Shown here in pieces: positions 35,021-46,269 of a stretch of DNA of 61,428 nt. Source of the stretch: Vermamoeba vermiformis (lineage: Eukaryota > Tubulinea > Echinamoebida); NCBI GenBank assembly GCA_045837725.1, contig JBEWZL010000207.1, positions 1-61,428 on the forward strand. Reading direction: 5' to 3'. Below the pieces are notes generated by a model. That model made no database searches, had not been told where the DNA came from, and saw only the letters and a program-made list of their open reading frames with translations. The translations under genes were made by a program, and so were the position numbers. Every line of letters begins with the position of its first letter. The first letter of the stretch is position 1.

Positions 35021-37716
35021 TTACAATGCCGCATTCGCAGCATGCTGGGACGCATTATTATTGTTATTAACCACGAGGCCGATTGCTTCTTTAAAGACAG
35101 CTACTTTCATTCGCGGTGCCTTAATATTCAACACAGCCGATGCGTCTTTGATCACTCGCACGAGTTCACTGCGCGCATTGAGATATTTTGTCGCTGAAGA
35201 CCACGTGATGCCGTTCAATTCTACGGCCACATCGATCTGCAGCTTAGTTTGCTCTTCAATAGATTTGAATGCAAAATACAGATCGGGACAATAGACCTAT
35301 AATTGCATATATAAGCTCACCTAGTATCCATATAATTAATCTAGACTTACGTCGCGTCGCTCTGCGATGAATTTTTGAATGATTTTTCTGAGGTCGTCCA
35401 ATGCATCCGTTGGTACTGCATTATCAACTACCAGTGCTAAATTGACCACGTGATTTCTGCTGCGTTGATAGTTGATCAGTGTGGCTTCTGACAGCCTTCT
35501 AGTAGGTATTATAATCTTTCTTCCATCTGCCAAATGAAAATTCAATTAGATCCGGATCCCAGTTTTGGCTTCAGCAGTTATAATAATTTTAATAATAATG
35601 TTACCCGTAGTATATGCATAAGTGCTCAACAAGTTGATCTTTGAAATGATCACTGTTTCTCCATCGATTCCCATGCGATCTCCAACGTCGTACGCTTTCA
35701 CTGAAAGAAATGAATTCATTAACACGACTAAGTCAATTATATGACGTATAATAACGTACCAAAGAACAAGAACAAAAACGCTTCGAATGCGTTCTTGACC
35801 GAGTTTCCGAAGACAAATGACAGGGCCAACAGTGCTGTGCCGAGTGGCACCAATGAAGCGATGTAATTCACGTCTAATATCCACAAACTAATTATAGCGA
35901 CGGCGATCCATGCTAATGAGCCCATTGTCGTCACAATAATGCCCGAAATACTAGAAATGAATTATTAGGCACTAAATTTTCATCTCTTGTTTGACTCATG
36001 TTACGTACCTTTGTCTGTTTTGAAGAGTCTTTGCAAGAATTTTTCTGTCGCGAAGAAGAATTCTGACCGCAGATTCAATGTCATCACGTGTCAAAGTGTT
36101 GTCGTTAGCGCGGTCATGCACTTTGAACAAACTATATGCCTTGGCCAATGTTATATGATCGCTAAAATACTGTTTGAACTCTTCAATCGTCACGTGCTCC
36201 TCTTGCGCGAGATTTTGTTCGAGAAGAACTGAATTCTGAGAATTTTCATTCTTCGCTGCGTTTCGGAGATTTCTAAAAATAACATCTGTCGTTTGTCCGA
36301 TCTCCCTTTCGAATGCTGATACGCTCTTTTTCTTTGAAGGCAAAAATCCTAACGAACTGCTCTTACGCAACGATTTCAACTTGGCATTGATCGCGATATT
36401 TTGTTGCAGATCCGTCAACTAAAAACAAACTTTGATTAATCCTCTTAATAGGGATTGATATAGGTGTTAGTACTATTATAGACAAGTGTTACGTACGCTA
36501 AAAGTTGGAATTATTCCGCTGTATCGCTTTTTGATCTCCGCGTAATCGACGGTGTTTTGCACACGTGCATGACCGTTCAACAACACCTGCAGCACTCGCT
36601 CTTTGAACACTGCTTTGCGGACCTTCTTCCAAAAATTGGCCTTATTGAATCGTCCTATTAGCATAAATTAGCACACGTCAATTTGGTTGAGAACGTGACG
36701 GATCAGAGCAGATCTTGCATTGGTTACCTATCACAAACTGAGCTAATGTCGACTTGATTATAAACACCACAGAGATCGTTAAGAATATCCAAAACACTTG
36801 CTCGAGATGATACTACAATACAACTCATATTAATATTTGTTTAGCTGTTGATGGGTATGAAATTTCACGTACGTAAGTCACGCTGTCAACGGGCTTCAAC
36901 ACGGCTGGCTGGATTAAAAACCACCAGAAAAAATCTGCAAACGGATTATAAGCTGGATAAATATGGTAAAAAAAGCATAGTGACACATACCCCAAATCAA
37001 TAATGCGACAGGCCAGCCCAATCCAGAGATGTAAAAGAAGAATATGGAGGTGAAGAACAAAGCCTCCAACAACATTTTAACAAAGTGCGTGGCAATTCTG
37101 ATGACAATGTAGCTGTTGAATGTAATGATTGCAAATAACAGCCACGTGTGCGCCGCTAGCATGCCCCAAAATAGATCAGGTTGTACGAAATAAAAAATCA
37201 CTAATAATAGCATGTTAATATAGAGGTATGTTATATATGTTTTTAATAGGCTTACTATAACCAGCGAATAAAATGGCGTTGAGTAATAAAACTAAAATCA
37301 TCCAACCTCGAATTTGACCAATTAGCTTTGCACCGCATGATTTTTTCTCGATTTTGTAGTCGCTATATAAATATTAATATTACCGCAGATGAAGTAGAGC
37401 ATTAATGGACTTACCTCAATGAACCGACAGATCGGTTCTTTTTGTCATTTGGGTTAATAAGGAAGGTAGTTTCATGATTGACTGAACCAATATCGGGCAC
37501 TAATATTCTCGATTATTATTTGATTATTCGACGCGCGGCAAATAAATAAAATTTCGAAAATAACGTATTTCGAAAAAATATTAGTACGGTAGTACATTAC
37601 AGGACAATCGTTCTAACGTAATTTAATTTAAGGATTTTTCGTATTAACTTTCTCAGCTATCTTTCATGAAAGTTGTTGTGGATTTGCCTACCTGCTGGGT
37701 CTTCAATGATTTCCAT
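35021..37716 (-). CDS. MscS-like mechanosensitive ion channel with EF-hand-like segment, copy 2
   Basis: Twelve exons give 626 residues: 37716-37692, 37499-37415, 37362-37256, 37200-36991, 36934-36873, 36812-36728, 36654-36497, 36418-36009, 35950-35760, 35700-35605, 35526-35351 and 35296-35021. Exons 4, 5, 6, 9, 10 and 11 have the same lengths as in copy 1 (210, 62, 85, 191, 96 and 176 bp), so the two share ancestry. The EF-hand-like loop is fuller here (HDRANDNTLTRDDIESA) and preceded by a 17-residue Asn/Gln/Glu insert. The pore helix (LGTALLALSFVFGNSVKNAF) is identical and YDVGDRMGIDGETVII nearly so. The C-terminus gains an Asn/Ala tail. The first exon codes for only eight residues and is followed by a long 192-bp intron. 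Confidence 0.9.
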
Positions 37717-37845
37717 ATTGCTTAAAATTATATATATAAGTATACGTGTATATTATTTCATCTCGTGTGCATCAGAGTTGCGCTTAGTACTGAAAAAACC
37801 AATTTTCAAACTCAACGGTTTTTTTGCACAGAAGAACATATCACT
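37717..37845. promoter_or_regulatory. Shared divergent promoter of MscS2 and fRMsr
   Basis: Only 129 bp separate the two start codons. TATATATATAAG at 37729-37740 is the one TATA-like sequence. It lies 12-25 bp upstream of the MscS2 ATG, too close to serve MscS2 unless its leader is very short, and better placed for fRMsr. Confidence 0.4.
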
Positions 37846-38631
37846 ATGGCTGATCACGTTAAAAAAGAAGTATTTGTCGAGGGCGGATCGTTCTACGATA
37901 ACGTCAAGGCTCAAGTCGAGGCCGTTGTTGAAGGAGAACCAGATTTCATTGCGAATGTCTCAAATATCTCGGCAATTTTATTCGAGCAGCTAAATAAGAA
38001 GAAAAATAACTCTATTAACTGGGCCGGCTTCTACTTTTGGAAAAAAGATCAATTGGTGCTCGGACCTTTCCAAGGTATTTTCGAATCTTCTACTGCCCCG
38101 CTCCGTCTGAAAGTTGAACACCCATCTTTAATTTTACTTTTTATTATTATTAGTATTATACAGAAATTTAAATTAATTATGGCTAAATTTGCTCAGGCAA
38201 AGTCGCGTGCATCCGGATCCCACTAGGCAAGGGAGTTTGCGGCACGTCAGCGCAAAAAAGAGAAACTATTGTACGTTAAATTATTTACATATGTGCTGTA
38301 CTAATATAATTAGTTGGTGCCTGATGTTCATTTGTTCCCTGGACACATTGCTTGCGATTCTGCATCCAACTCCGAAATTGTCGTGCCTATTTTGAGCTCA
38401 AACAAGGTAATTATAGTATTAATATCATAGCATAATAACATGACTGTTAGGAGCAATTGATTGGTGTATTAGACATTGACTGCTTGGTGACAAATGGATT
38501 TGACGAAGAAGACAAAAAGGTACGGCCGTACAACAACCTATTACAAATTAGTAATTATAACAAATTCATTAATCAAGGGCTTGGAAGAGATTGCGGCTGT
38601 TGTAACCCGAGTACACGAGCATCAAGAATAA
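37846..38631 (+). CDS. Free methionine-(R)-sulfoxide reductase (GAF domain)
   Basis: Five exons give about 170 residues, the whole usual length. The GAF fold is clear: [20 protein letters not shown], then [31 protein letters not shown] and IGVLDIDC. All three cysteines that matter in yeast fRMsr (C91, C101, C125) have counterparts, in VACI, GVCG and HIAC. The enzyme reduces free L-methionine-R-sulfoxide in the cytosol with thioredoxin and protects against oxidants. It is missing from animals and common in microbes. Confidence 0.95.
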
Positions 38632-38693
38632 AAACAAGATCTGTAAACTACGTCGTCAAAACACACAGGTATTTACAAATAGATCATCATGCA

Positions 38694-40663
38694 CTATGCC
38701 TCAGCATTTATTGGTCTTAATTTCATCCACAACCCATTCTGACAGTACAACGTGATCGCCATGTCAGGCACGGGTGCTTTGATCCGCTTGTCCAGCGGTC
38801 GTTTCAATTCATAGTGCGAGACTAACATGGCAGTGATCAATTTCAGCTCTAAGAACGAGAATTGTTGACCGAGACATTTGCGTGGACCGTAACTGAACGG
38901 GAAATAGATGCATTGAGATTCCGCTTGCCTAGCCAATAGAACGTTAGAAACTATGTTTTTTAATCTAATGTATATTTGTTTTCAACGTACGATAGTGTAA
39001 TGTCATTCCATCGTTCAGGAATGTATGACAGCGGATCCGACCAATACTGCTCATTGCGTTGAATGACCCATGGACTAGCGAGTACTTCAGTGCCTGCTGG
39101 TAGATGGTAATTGCCAATACCGAAGCCCTCTGGTGATACAACTCGACGATTAAGAATTGGAGCACTAGGGTAGAGTCGCAAACATTCCTGAAGTAGGTGT
39201 CAGATCCGGTTTGACACGTGTCAATAATATTTACCTTGATAGCGTTAGCAGTGTAATTTAACTGATCTAAATCTTCTTTAGTGAGTTCTTTGGGCTCTTT
39301 ATGTTGCTTAACACCCTCAAACTCGTTTTTGATTTTCGTTGCTACATCCGCTTCGGTAGCCAAAATGTACGCCATCCAGCTCATAGCACTAGCCGTAGTA
39401 TCATGTCCTCCCTATAATATTGGCATTAGTGTCATATTATATGCACGTATTATCGTACCATAATAGCAGTGACCATTTCGTCCTCAACTTCTTTGTCGCT
39501 CAAGCCAAACGACGATTCTGCTTCGATCATAACGTCGAGCAAAAATCTATTTTAATAGTTAGTATGTTATATAATAATGCTATAATAAGTACCTCTTATT
39601 GTTTGCCGATTTAGCGAGTTTTTGTTGTTTTAAAAGTTGTTTTCTTTGTTCGATTTTTTCTCTGGCAACACGGCGCACGCTTTCAACTTTTTGATGGTAA
39701 TATTTGCGTGGAAATTTCGCGCGAATTGGAATAAATTCAGTGCATTCTTTTTGCATTTCAGAGAGGACCTCTAGAATGTCATAAAAGATGCCCGACGATT
39801 TTGACTCGATCGCGTTGAAGTGAGATCCAAAGGCCAATATTCCGACATTATCGAGCGTTAATTTTGAAAACTCTTGTTTGAGTTCTAAATTTTCATTTGC
39901 AGCGATGGATCTGTTCCATTGACCAAACATTGTTTCTACACGGATCCAAAAAATGGTTAGAAATAACTTATGAATGCTATTATATCGTACCTATTCTCTC
40001 TACAAATAAGGGTATCATATCACTAAACTGATAGCTTTGAAATGCTGGTCCTGCCAGCGTGTGATGACGACGCCATGTCGCGCCTGGAAAATTGTTTAGT
40101 TTTGAACTTGAACAATAAAACCAGGCTATATATACCTTCGCTTAATAACAAGCCATCACCTAAGAGTGGTTTCATAACATTTGCAAATATTCCTTTTTCG
40201 AACTTGTCTAAAAGTAAAAGCTTCAAGTCAGATGTGTCAGATAAAATAATGTTAAAGCGTACCTTTTGACGAAAATACGGACTTAACAAGAGAAACATCA
40301 TTTACTATGATAAATGGTCTGTGACCGACCCAAAATAACATGACTCCATCGCTAAGAAATAAAGTGTTAATTTTGCTAGGCTATAATGATTTAATATTTC
40401 TATTCTTACCTATTAAATTGCTTGGACGTATTATACAATAATTCTAAAATATTTTGGCGCAATAGTGACAAAGCATTGCCAAATATTGGAAGCGGAAAAG
40501 GCCCAGATGGTGCTGGGTTTGACTTGGCTAATTTAAAAACGCGTCTGTGGACATAAAAATATGCCTAAATTATTTCAATTAACTAAAATGGCTTTAAGGA
40601 CGGCATTAATAATCTTACCTGGGACAAGCCGAGGCCTAACACGAATAGCCATAAAATCAACAT
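38694..40663 (-). CDS. Cytochrome P450
   Basis: About ten exons give roughly 500 residues. A short N-terminal membrane anchor (MLILWLFVLGLGL) precedes a Pro-rich hinge (PSGPFPLPIFGNAL). Helix C has TWRRHH. The oxygen-binding helix I reads GGHDTTASAMSW. ExxR is ECLRLYP, the PERF-like word is IPERWND, and the heme loop FPFSYGPRKCLGQQF has the cysteine ligand. It is a microsomal monooxygenase, and the GGHDTT and the general layout recall the CYP3/CYP4/CYP5 clan, which act on fatty acids or xenobiotics. The substrate cannot be told. The gene is divergent from the iron-transporter gene, with 346 bp between starts, where I see no feature. Confidence 0.93.
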
Positions 40664-41009
40664 ATATGCGGCGCACGTTAAGCGATGAATTGTTGTCGTA
40701 TATATAATTTTGGTAGTATTAATCGTTGCATTGCAAGTCAATTTCTTTTTGCGCGGTGTTGTGTTGAGATGTCAATTAGTTCTCTACTCGACCGTTTCGT
40801 CAACAAGAACTAACCCGCAGATAGCATACTATTGGTGATACATGCGAGCAAATAGAAAGATATCGCGACTGCAGAGGATTATGTAGAAAATTCCGGCAAA
40901 AAAAGCTTAAAATAGCCGATCGGACCCTCGGCGAAATTCTCTCACTGGTGCCAGAAGTCTCTCCTGTTTGTTTTATTATTCATAGTACTCACAGCTACCA
41001 CCATACACA

Positions 41010-42554
41010 ATGCGCTCCTGTTTGACTCGAGGAAAGAAAGACAAGAGAAGATTAGCTTACTCTGACAACAATCCCGAAGCTTCTCGCGCAGCCCACGATG
41101 AGCTTGCTATGGAAGAACAAGCCGGTCGATTAGCTAAGGAGAAACATAAGAAGTACGTTCGCAAAATAGAAGAGAATCAACTCCGATCGAATTAATTATT
41201 AATTGTTTACTCAGGGGAGGAGCTTATATTAAGAGTATGGTTTACGGTGGCCTTGACGGCATTATTACTACTTTCGCTGTAAGTATTTATCAAGATTTAA
41301 TATTAATATTTCGTCGCGATCTTGTGCGGATTTGGAGACACAAATTTCTCTTTTCTCCAGAAATGCTAATTTAATATCGATCATGAATAGCGAATAATTC
41401 TTAAATTTAAATCATTTTAATAATAAGTCGATCGAGAGCACCAGATTTGGCGCAATTTTTACCTATGACACAAGTCATCTAATTAGCGCTAATTTAGACT
41501 TGATATACCGCTAAACTTGTTAGAAACTCTAATTTCTTATTATTACTAGGTCGTTGCAGGAGTTGCAGGCGCAAATATGGCTAGCTCGACGATCTTGATT
41601 TTAGGTGCAGCCAATTTAATCGCAGACGGCTTATCAATGGGTGTCGGAGATTTCTTATCAAGCAAAGCAGAGAATGATTTCAAGATTATGGAGCGCAGAC
41701 GAGAGCTTTGGGAGTGCGAGAATTATTTGGACGGCGAAAAGGCGGAAATGGTCGATTTATACATCTCAGTACGTATATGATATTAGCAATATTTTACATA
41801 CCATTTCATAGTATATTTTAGTGATTTGTGTCCAGATCGACGAACAAAAATTTAGATCCAAAATCTTATTTTGTTTCAAAGACCGGAAAATTGATTATTA
41901 ATGTTTAATATTATAGCGAGGCATGACTAGAGAAGATGCAGAATTAGTTATTGATGTGCTAGCAAAAAATAAGCAACATTTTGTGGATATTATGATGGTC
42001 GAAGAATTAGGCATTATGCCGTACGATCCGAACGACAATCCCGCAAAAGACGGTAAATTTCGTTACTATATAACTCCTATTATAGTAATCTAATGTATGC
42101 ATCTATTTTTAGGCGCTATTACCTTCGCTGCATTTGTAGTTTTTGGTTTGATTCCTCTTTTGGCTTATATTATCGTTGCTATTATTGGCGGTGATGTTAA
42201 TGGTACGTATTATAACGCATATTATACGCTTAATATAAGGACGTCCTTGTATTAATCTGCCACCATTTTTAGCGACTGTTGGATTTGATCTGCCGTTCAT
42301 TTTGGCTATTATTTTGACTGCTATTACTTTATTTGGTTTGGGCGCCATTACAGTACGTATCGCTATAATAATACAAACCTTATACGGCCTATTCTAATCA
42401 AATTATTTTGCAGAGTCGATTTACGGTACAAGCGTGGTGGAAATCAGGATTATTTACGTTAATTAACGGTGCAGTCGCTGCCGGTGCTGCATATGCAATT
42501 GGTTATGCTATCGATCTTGCTGTTAGATCTGGCGACACTTCCGTTACAAACTAA
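41010..42554 (+). CDS. VIT1/CCC1-family vacuolar iron (or manganese) transporter
   Basis: Seven exons give about 290 residues. The first membrane helix reads GGLDGIITTFAVVAGVAGA and the second ANLIADGLSMGVGDFLSSKA, both family hallmarks with the ion-path Asp and Met. The cytosolic metal-binding stretch follows (ERRRELWECENYLDGEKAEM, then RGMTREDAELVIDVL and MMVEELGI) with the expected glutamates. Three more membrane helices end the protein. The family moves Fe2+ or Mn2+ into the vacuole in exchange for protons and guards against metal toxicity. A charged 45-residue N-terminus is rich in Lys and Arg. Confidence 0.93.
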
Positions 42555-42954
42555 AAAGTTTCTCGAGCGGATTTTTCGTTTCCACGTCTTAAAATGGATT
42601 TATGACGTGGTTTTTGTTTAAATTTGTTAATACTATATAGCCAACTCGATTGTTTATTAGTAACAGTATTTGGATAGAATAAATTGTAGAAATTTACTTC
42701 GAAGTCTTCAGATCTGGATGTAGCGCTTAATTTCAAATCAAAAATTCGTGTTATCAAATATTTATTTTATTATTAGTAAGTATTATCAGGCTATGTCAAG
42801 TAATTGTTAACAATTGACAAGATCCTAATTGAAAATTTTGACATCGCTCCACTAATCGCTATGCTAGCGAATATTTATTACTAAATAAGGTAATTCAATA
42901 GAATAAATAAGAAAATTTACATTATGAAACGTAATTTCATGCCTGGAGGGTTGT
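42555..42954. other. Convergent intergenic region, 400 bp
   Basis: Lies between the 3' ends of the iron transporter and the tetraspan gene. It is AT-rich with TTATTAATTA-type runs that may serve polyadenylation. No gene seen. Confidence 0.4.
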
Positions 42955-43702
42955 TTAAGCGCGAGGCTTCCATCGGAGTGATTTGCCACGCTTCAAAAAG
43001 GCAATAATGAATACCGCGGACTATAATAATGTAATGTTAATGATAAGGTACAATTATTTTATAATTTTGAAGCGGATCTACTTACGAAAATACCGAACAA
43101 AATAAAAGTGACGATAATGTCTGCATAGCTGGGTTTTTCATTGGCAACAAGTTGAATGAACCATACAGCAATAGCAACGATAGATAAACTGACGCAAATA
43201 ATCATACCAATACAGCACTAAAATTGCAAAAATTAAGGAAAAATATTTTCATGAATGACAGGTGCGGATCTATGTGAAATTATGTTGTAAGGTATGTGTT
43301 GATTATAAGGATACGACAAAAAGCAGTGTGAGAGGGAAACATCCCCAAGATCCGATTGCGCCAGCGACGCAAGCAATGATTCCGACCAGATTGCGGATCC
43401 AACCAAGGGCACCACCAATGATAGCAACGCCAATAATAGAAACGATCTTAGATATAAATAATTAGCAAGGAAATAGGTCTGAAATGCTAACCGAATATTT
43501 TCAAAAAAATTCAGAAAATGGAAAAATATTGCGTAAATTATTGCAAAACGTTGATTTTTAAAATAATAAGCTTTTAATTACTTACAATTGCAGCGACACA
43601 CGTAATAAATAATACTACACCCATTTTAGTGGTTTCATATCGCTTGTGAGCTGGCTTGTTGGGCTCAGTCAATCTTTCCTTATCTTCTTTTCTGCCGCTC
43701 AT
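42955..43702 (-). CDS. Small four-helix membrane protein
   Basis: Four exons in phase give about 147 residues. A charged N-terminus (MSGRKEDKERLTEPNKPAHK) is followed by four hydrophobic helices: MGVVLFITCVAAIIVSIIGV, LVGIIACVAGAIGSW to LLFVCCIGMIICV, LSIVAIAVWFIQL and IIVTFILFGIFSAVFIIAF. The C-terminus is basic (KRGKSLRWKPRA). The layout suggests a tetraspan or MARVEL-like protein of the secretory pathway. I cannot name the family. The gene is divergent from the phosphatase gene, 210 bp away. Confidence 0.65.
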
Positions 43703-43912
43703 ATTGTCACCGTGACTATATTAACTTAGTGTTGTGTTGGTGTAGTTAAATAAATAAAGGGAAATTAAGCGCAGAATATCCCGAAAGATTTTCTCCCGAG
43801 ACACTCGTCTTAAATTCCGCCAAAATATGTGACATTACGACATATTTCTCAATAATGGACGTGCCTAAGCTGCTTTTCTATTATCCGTTAGTATATTTGA
43901 GTTTCAATACGC

Positions 43913-44810
43913 ATGGACCACGTGGCTGAAAAACAAGAAGCTGGAGATCACGGATTTAGCTTAGTTTCCGTTTCAAATGGAAAATTTACTTTGTTTCACC
44001 GGTAATATTTATGTTTATATTAAGCAAACCATAATGTATTTATTTTATTTATTTTAGACCGAAAGTAACAGCTTTAGAGCATCTGAAGTCGACTGGGTGC
44101 ACTCACATCGCCACATTACTCAGTAAATATTATCGAAATATTTTTCAATATTCTTATCGATTATATGTAGCTGAAAAAGAAGGAGGATTAAAACTTGGAG
44201 ATGCGGTTAAGAAAAGTGGTTTAACTTTTGTTTGGCTGCCTATTCAAGGTGCAGATTTGCCGACTAGAAACGACATCGAGTCTTTTCACGATAAAATCAA
44301 ACAAATAGCGCGATTGTTGGCAGAAGAAAAGGCATCTGTTCTAATCCACTGCTCAGGTAATTCAAACAGAATTAAACCAGCTGAATAGTATATCAATAAG
44401 TAACGGAATTATTTTAGCCGGTTTACATCGCACTGGCATGGTGGCAACGTGTTTACTACGGTATTTAGGCTACGACAAAGAAGACGCTTACAACTTAATC
44501 AAACAAGCTCGCGAATTAACAGGTAAATATAAATGTTATAATATATAAATATACTGATACGATCATAGCACGAGAAGTTGGCGAGCACCGTGTAGCTCTT
44601 GGACAGATCTTCGTGGACATTTTTGGCACGATCCATTCACCAAAATCAAGCGAAGAATCAGCGTTATTTTTAGAAGAGTACAACAAGCTTATAGCTAATA
44701 TAATGGGCAATAAGAAGACGCAAGATATGCACGCGAAAGAATTAAGAAAACAAGCCAAAAAGAGTGCCGAACAAAATACGAGCAGTAACGAGCTAACGAA
44801 CAACAATTGA
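43913..44810 (+). CDS. Dual-specificity protein phosphatase
   Basis: Five exons give about 240 residues. The signature loop LIHCSAGLHRTGMVATCLL holds the nucleophile Cys and binding Arg of the C-x5-R family. An upstream VWLPIQGADLPT supplies the likely general acid Asp. The N-terminal part (ALEHLKSTGCTHIATLL) is typical of small DSPs and of the KAP/CDKN3 and atypical-DSP groups. The last 70 residues are charged and helical with many Lys and Glu, perhaps a coiled coil. The substrate is unknown. Confidence 0.85.
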
Positions 44811-44908
44811 GCAGTAAAATATTTATTACAAATTAGATAAAATATTTATTTTATTTGTTACAAGTTAGATCTACTGCCAACAAGTACTAACTTGCTAACG
44901 AAAGCACA

Positions 44909-46095
44909 TTACATAGCCTTGCGCAAATTGACGACAACATCCCCAGCTTTTTTCTGTGCAAATGAACATTAAGTCACTACTATATTAATAATGATATGCT
45001 AGTATATTAATAATGATATGCTAGTATACTTACAGCGACTGCGTTGACGACAAATGTAGGGACGCTTCCCTTCGGATCAAGCTGGAAGATACGAGTGAAC
45101 TGACACTTGTTAGGATCGCCATCGACGCCTTGCATAATCAATCCAGTCACGACGAGGGAGCCTCTATATATATAAAGTATTGTTAGTATTCATCGATTAG
45201 TAAGGTACCAAAAGTTGTTAAGATCTGGTCATGAACAACGGATCGAGTTTTTTTACCTGACGCGTTTGTCGACGACAGGTTGGTCTTTGTAGTTAATAGA
45301 GTACATAAGGATGACAATACCGCCTTTGCCATCAAAATTCTTGACGGTGTGACGCACATAGGTAAATTCGCGATCTGAAACGGGGAATGAAGGTGACTTA
45401 AAGGCGCTGTATTCGATGGTAGTATTCTCATCAATTCCTAAATAATAATGCTTTAATATGAAGCCGAAAAATGATTTTTGGACGTACGTTGAAGTTCCTT
45501 AAATTCCATCAGATCTTGTTCGACAGACTGACGGTTCTTAAGATCGCCAAGATAAAATCCAAAGCATTTCTATATAACCAAAGAGTAAGATCATGCTTGG
45601 AGAATCAGATTATCGCGACCGATCCATTTTTAAATCAATTTACTGACCTCCGGACTTCCGTTAATTGAACCACTGGACTTAACCAAATTGATCGACTCGC
45701 CGGGCATTGGCTTGGACAAAATTTTAACGTCTTTATGGCCCTCAACTGAAATTCAGTTAGACAGGACTAAATCCGATTTACTAAATTTCAAAATTGCAAT
45801 TTTGGAGCCAGAAAAATCCTGCAGTAATTTAATTAAATTATTACCGTTGTAGGCGACCTCTGTCCATCCACTATCGCTCGCAAGCTCATCCATAACAAAT
45901 TTCATTTTTTTGTCAGTTAGTGCTTTGAATTCTAACACATATCAAGATTAGTCGAGTTTCTTTTGAGCATTATTAATAATATTATAGAAATTAGGTTTCA
46001 ACTGATAAGTAATGCATTAACTTACCTTCCGGAGTTTGCGGCGACTCTAACTCTGGATAGATAGGTACCTCTGGCTGCTTTCCCCAACCGAACAT
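44909..46095 (-). CDS. START-domain lipid-transfer protein
   Basis: Six or so exons give about 250 residues, nearly all of it one START fold. The telling words are SPSFPVSDREFTYVRHTV, GGIVILMYSINY, VVDKRVRGSLVVTGLIMQ and QLDPKGSVPTFVVNA, in the usual order and ending in the long C-terminal helix (VNLRKAM). START domains carry a single lipid, often phosphatidylcholine, ceramide or sterol, between membranes. No signal peptide or extra domain is present. Confidence 0.88.
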
Positions 46096-46269
46096 TTTCT
46101 TTTAATACGTTAACTTGTGCTTGTTGAATCAAAAAATGAATAATTATGCAACTCGGAAAAAAATCGACCTTAAAAATTCGCAAAACCTTTCCAGGTCGTA
46201 AAAACAAATTGCGCGCTTCCTATGATTATACGTATTTATTGTACAAGGCAATTTTGGAAAAACTACTCT

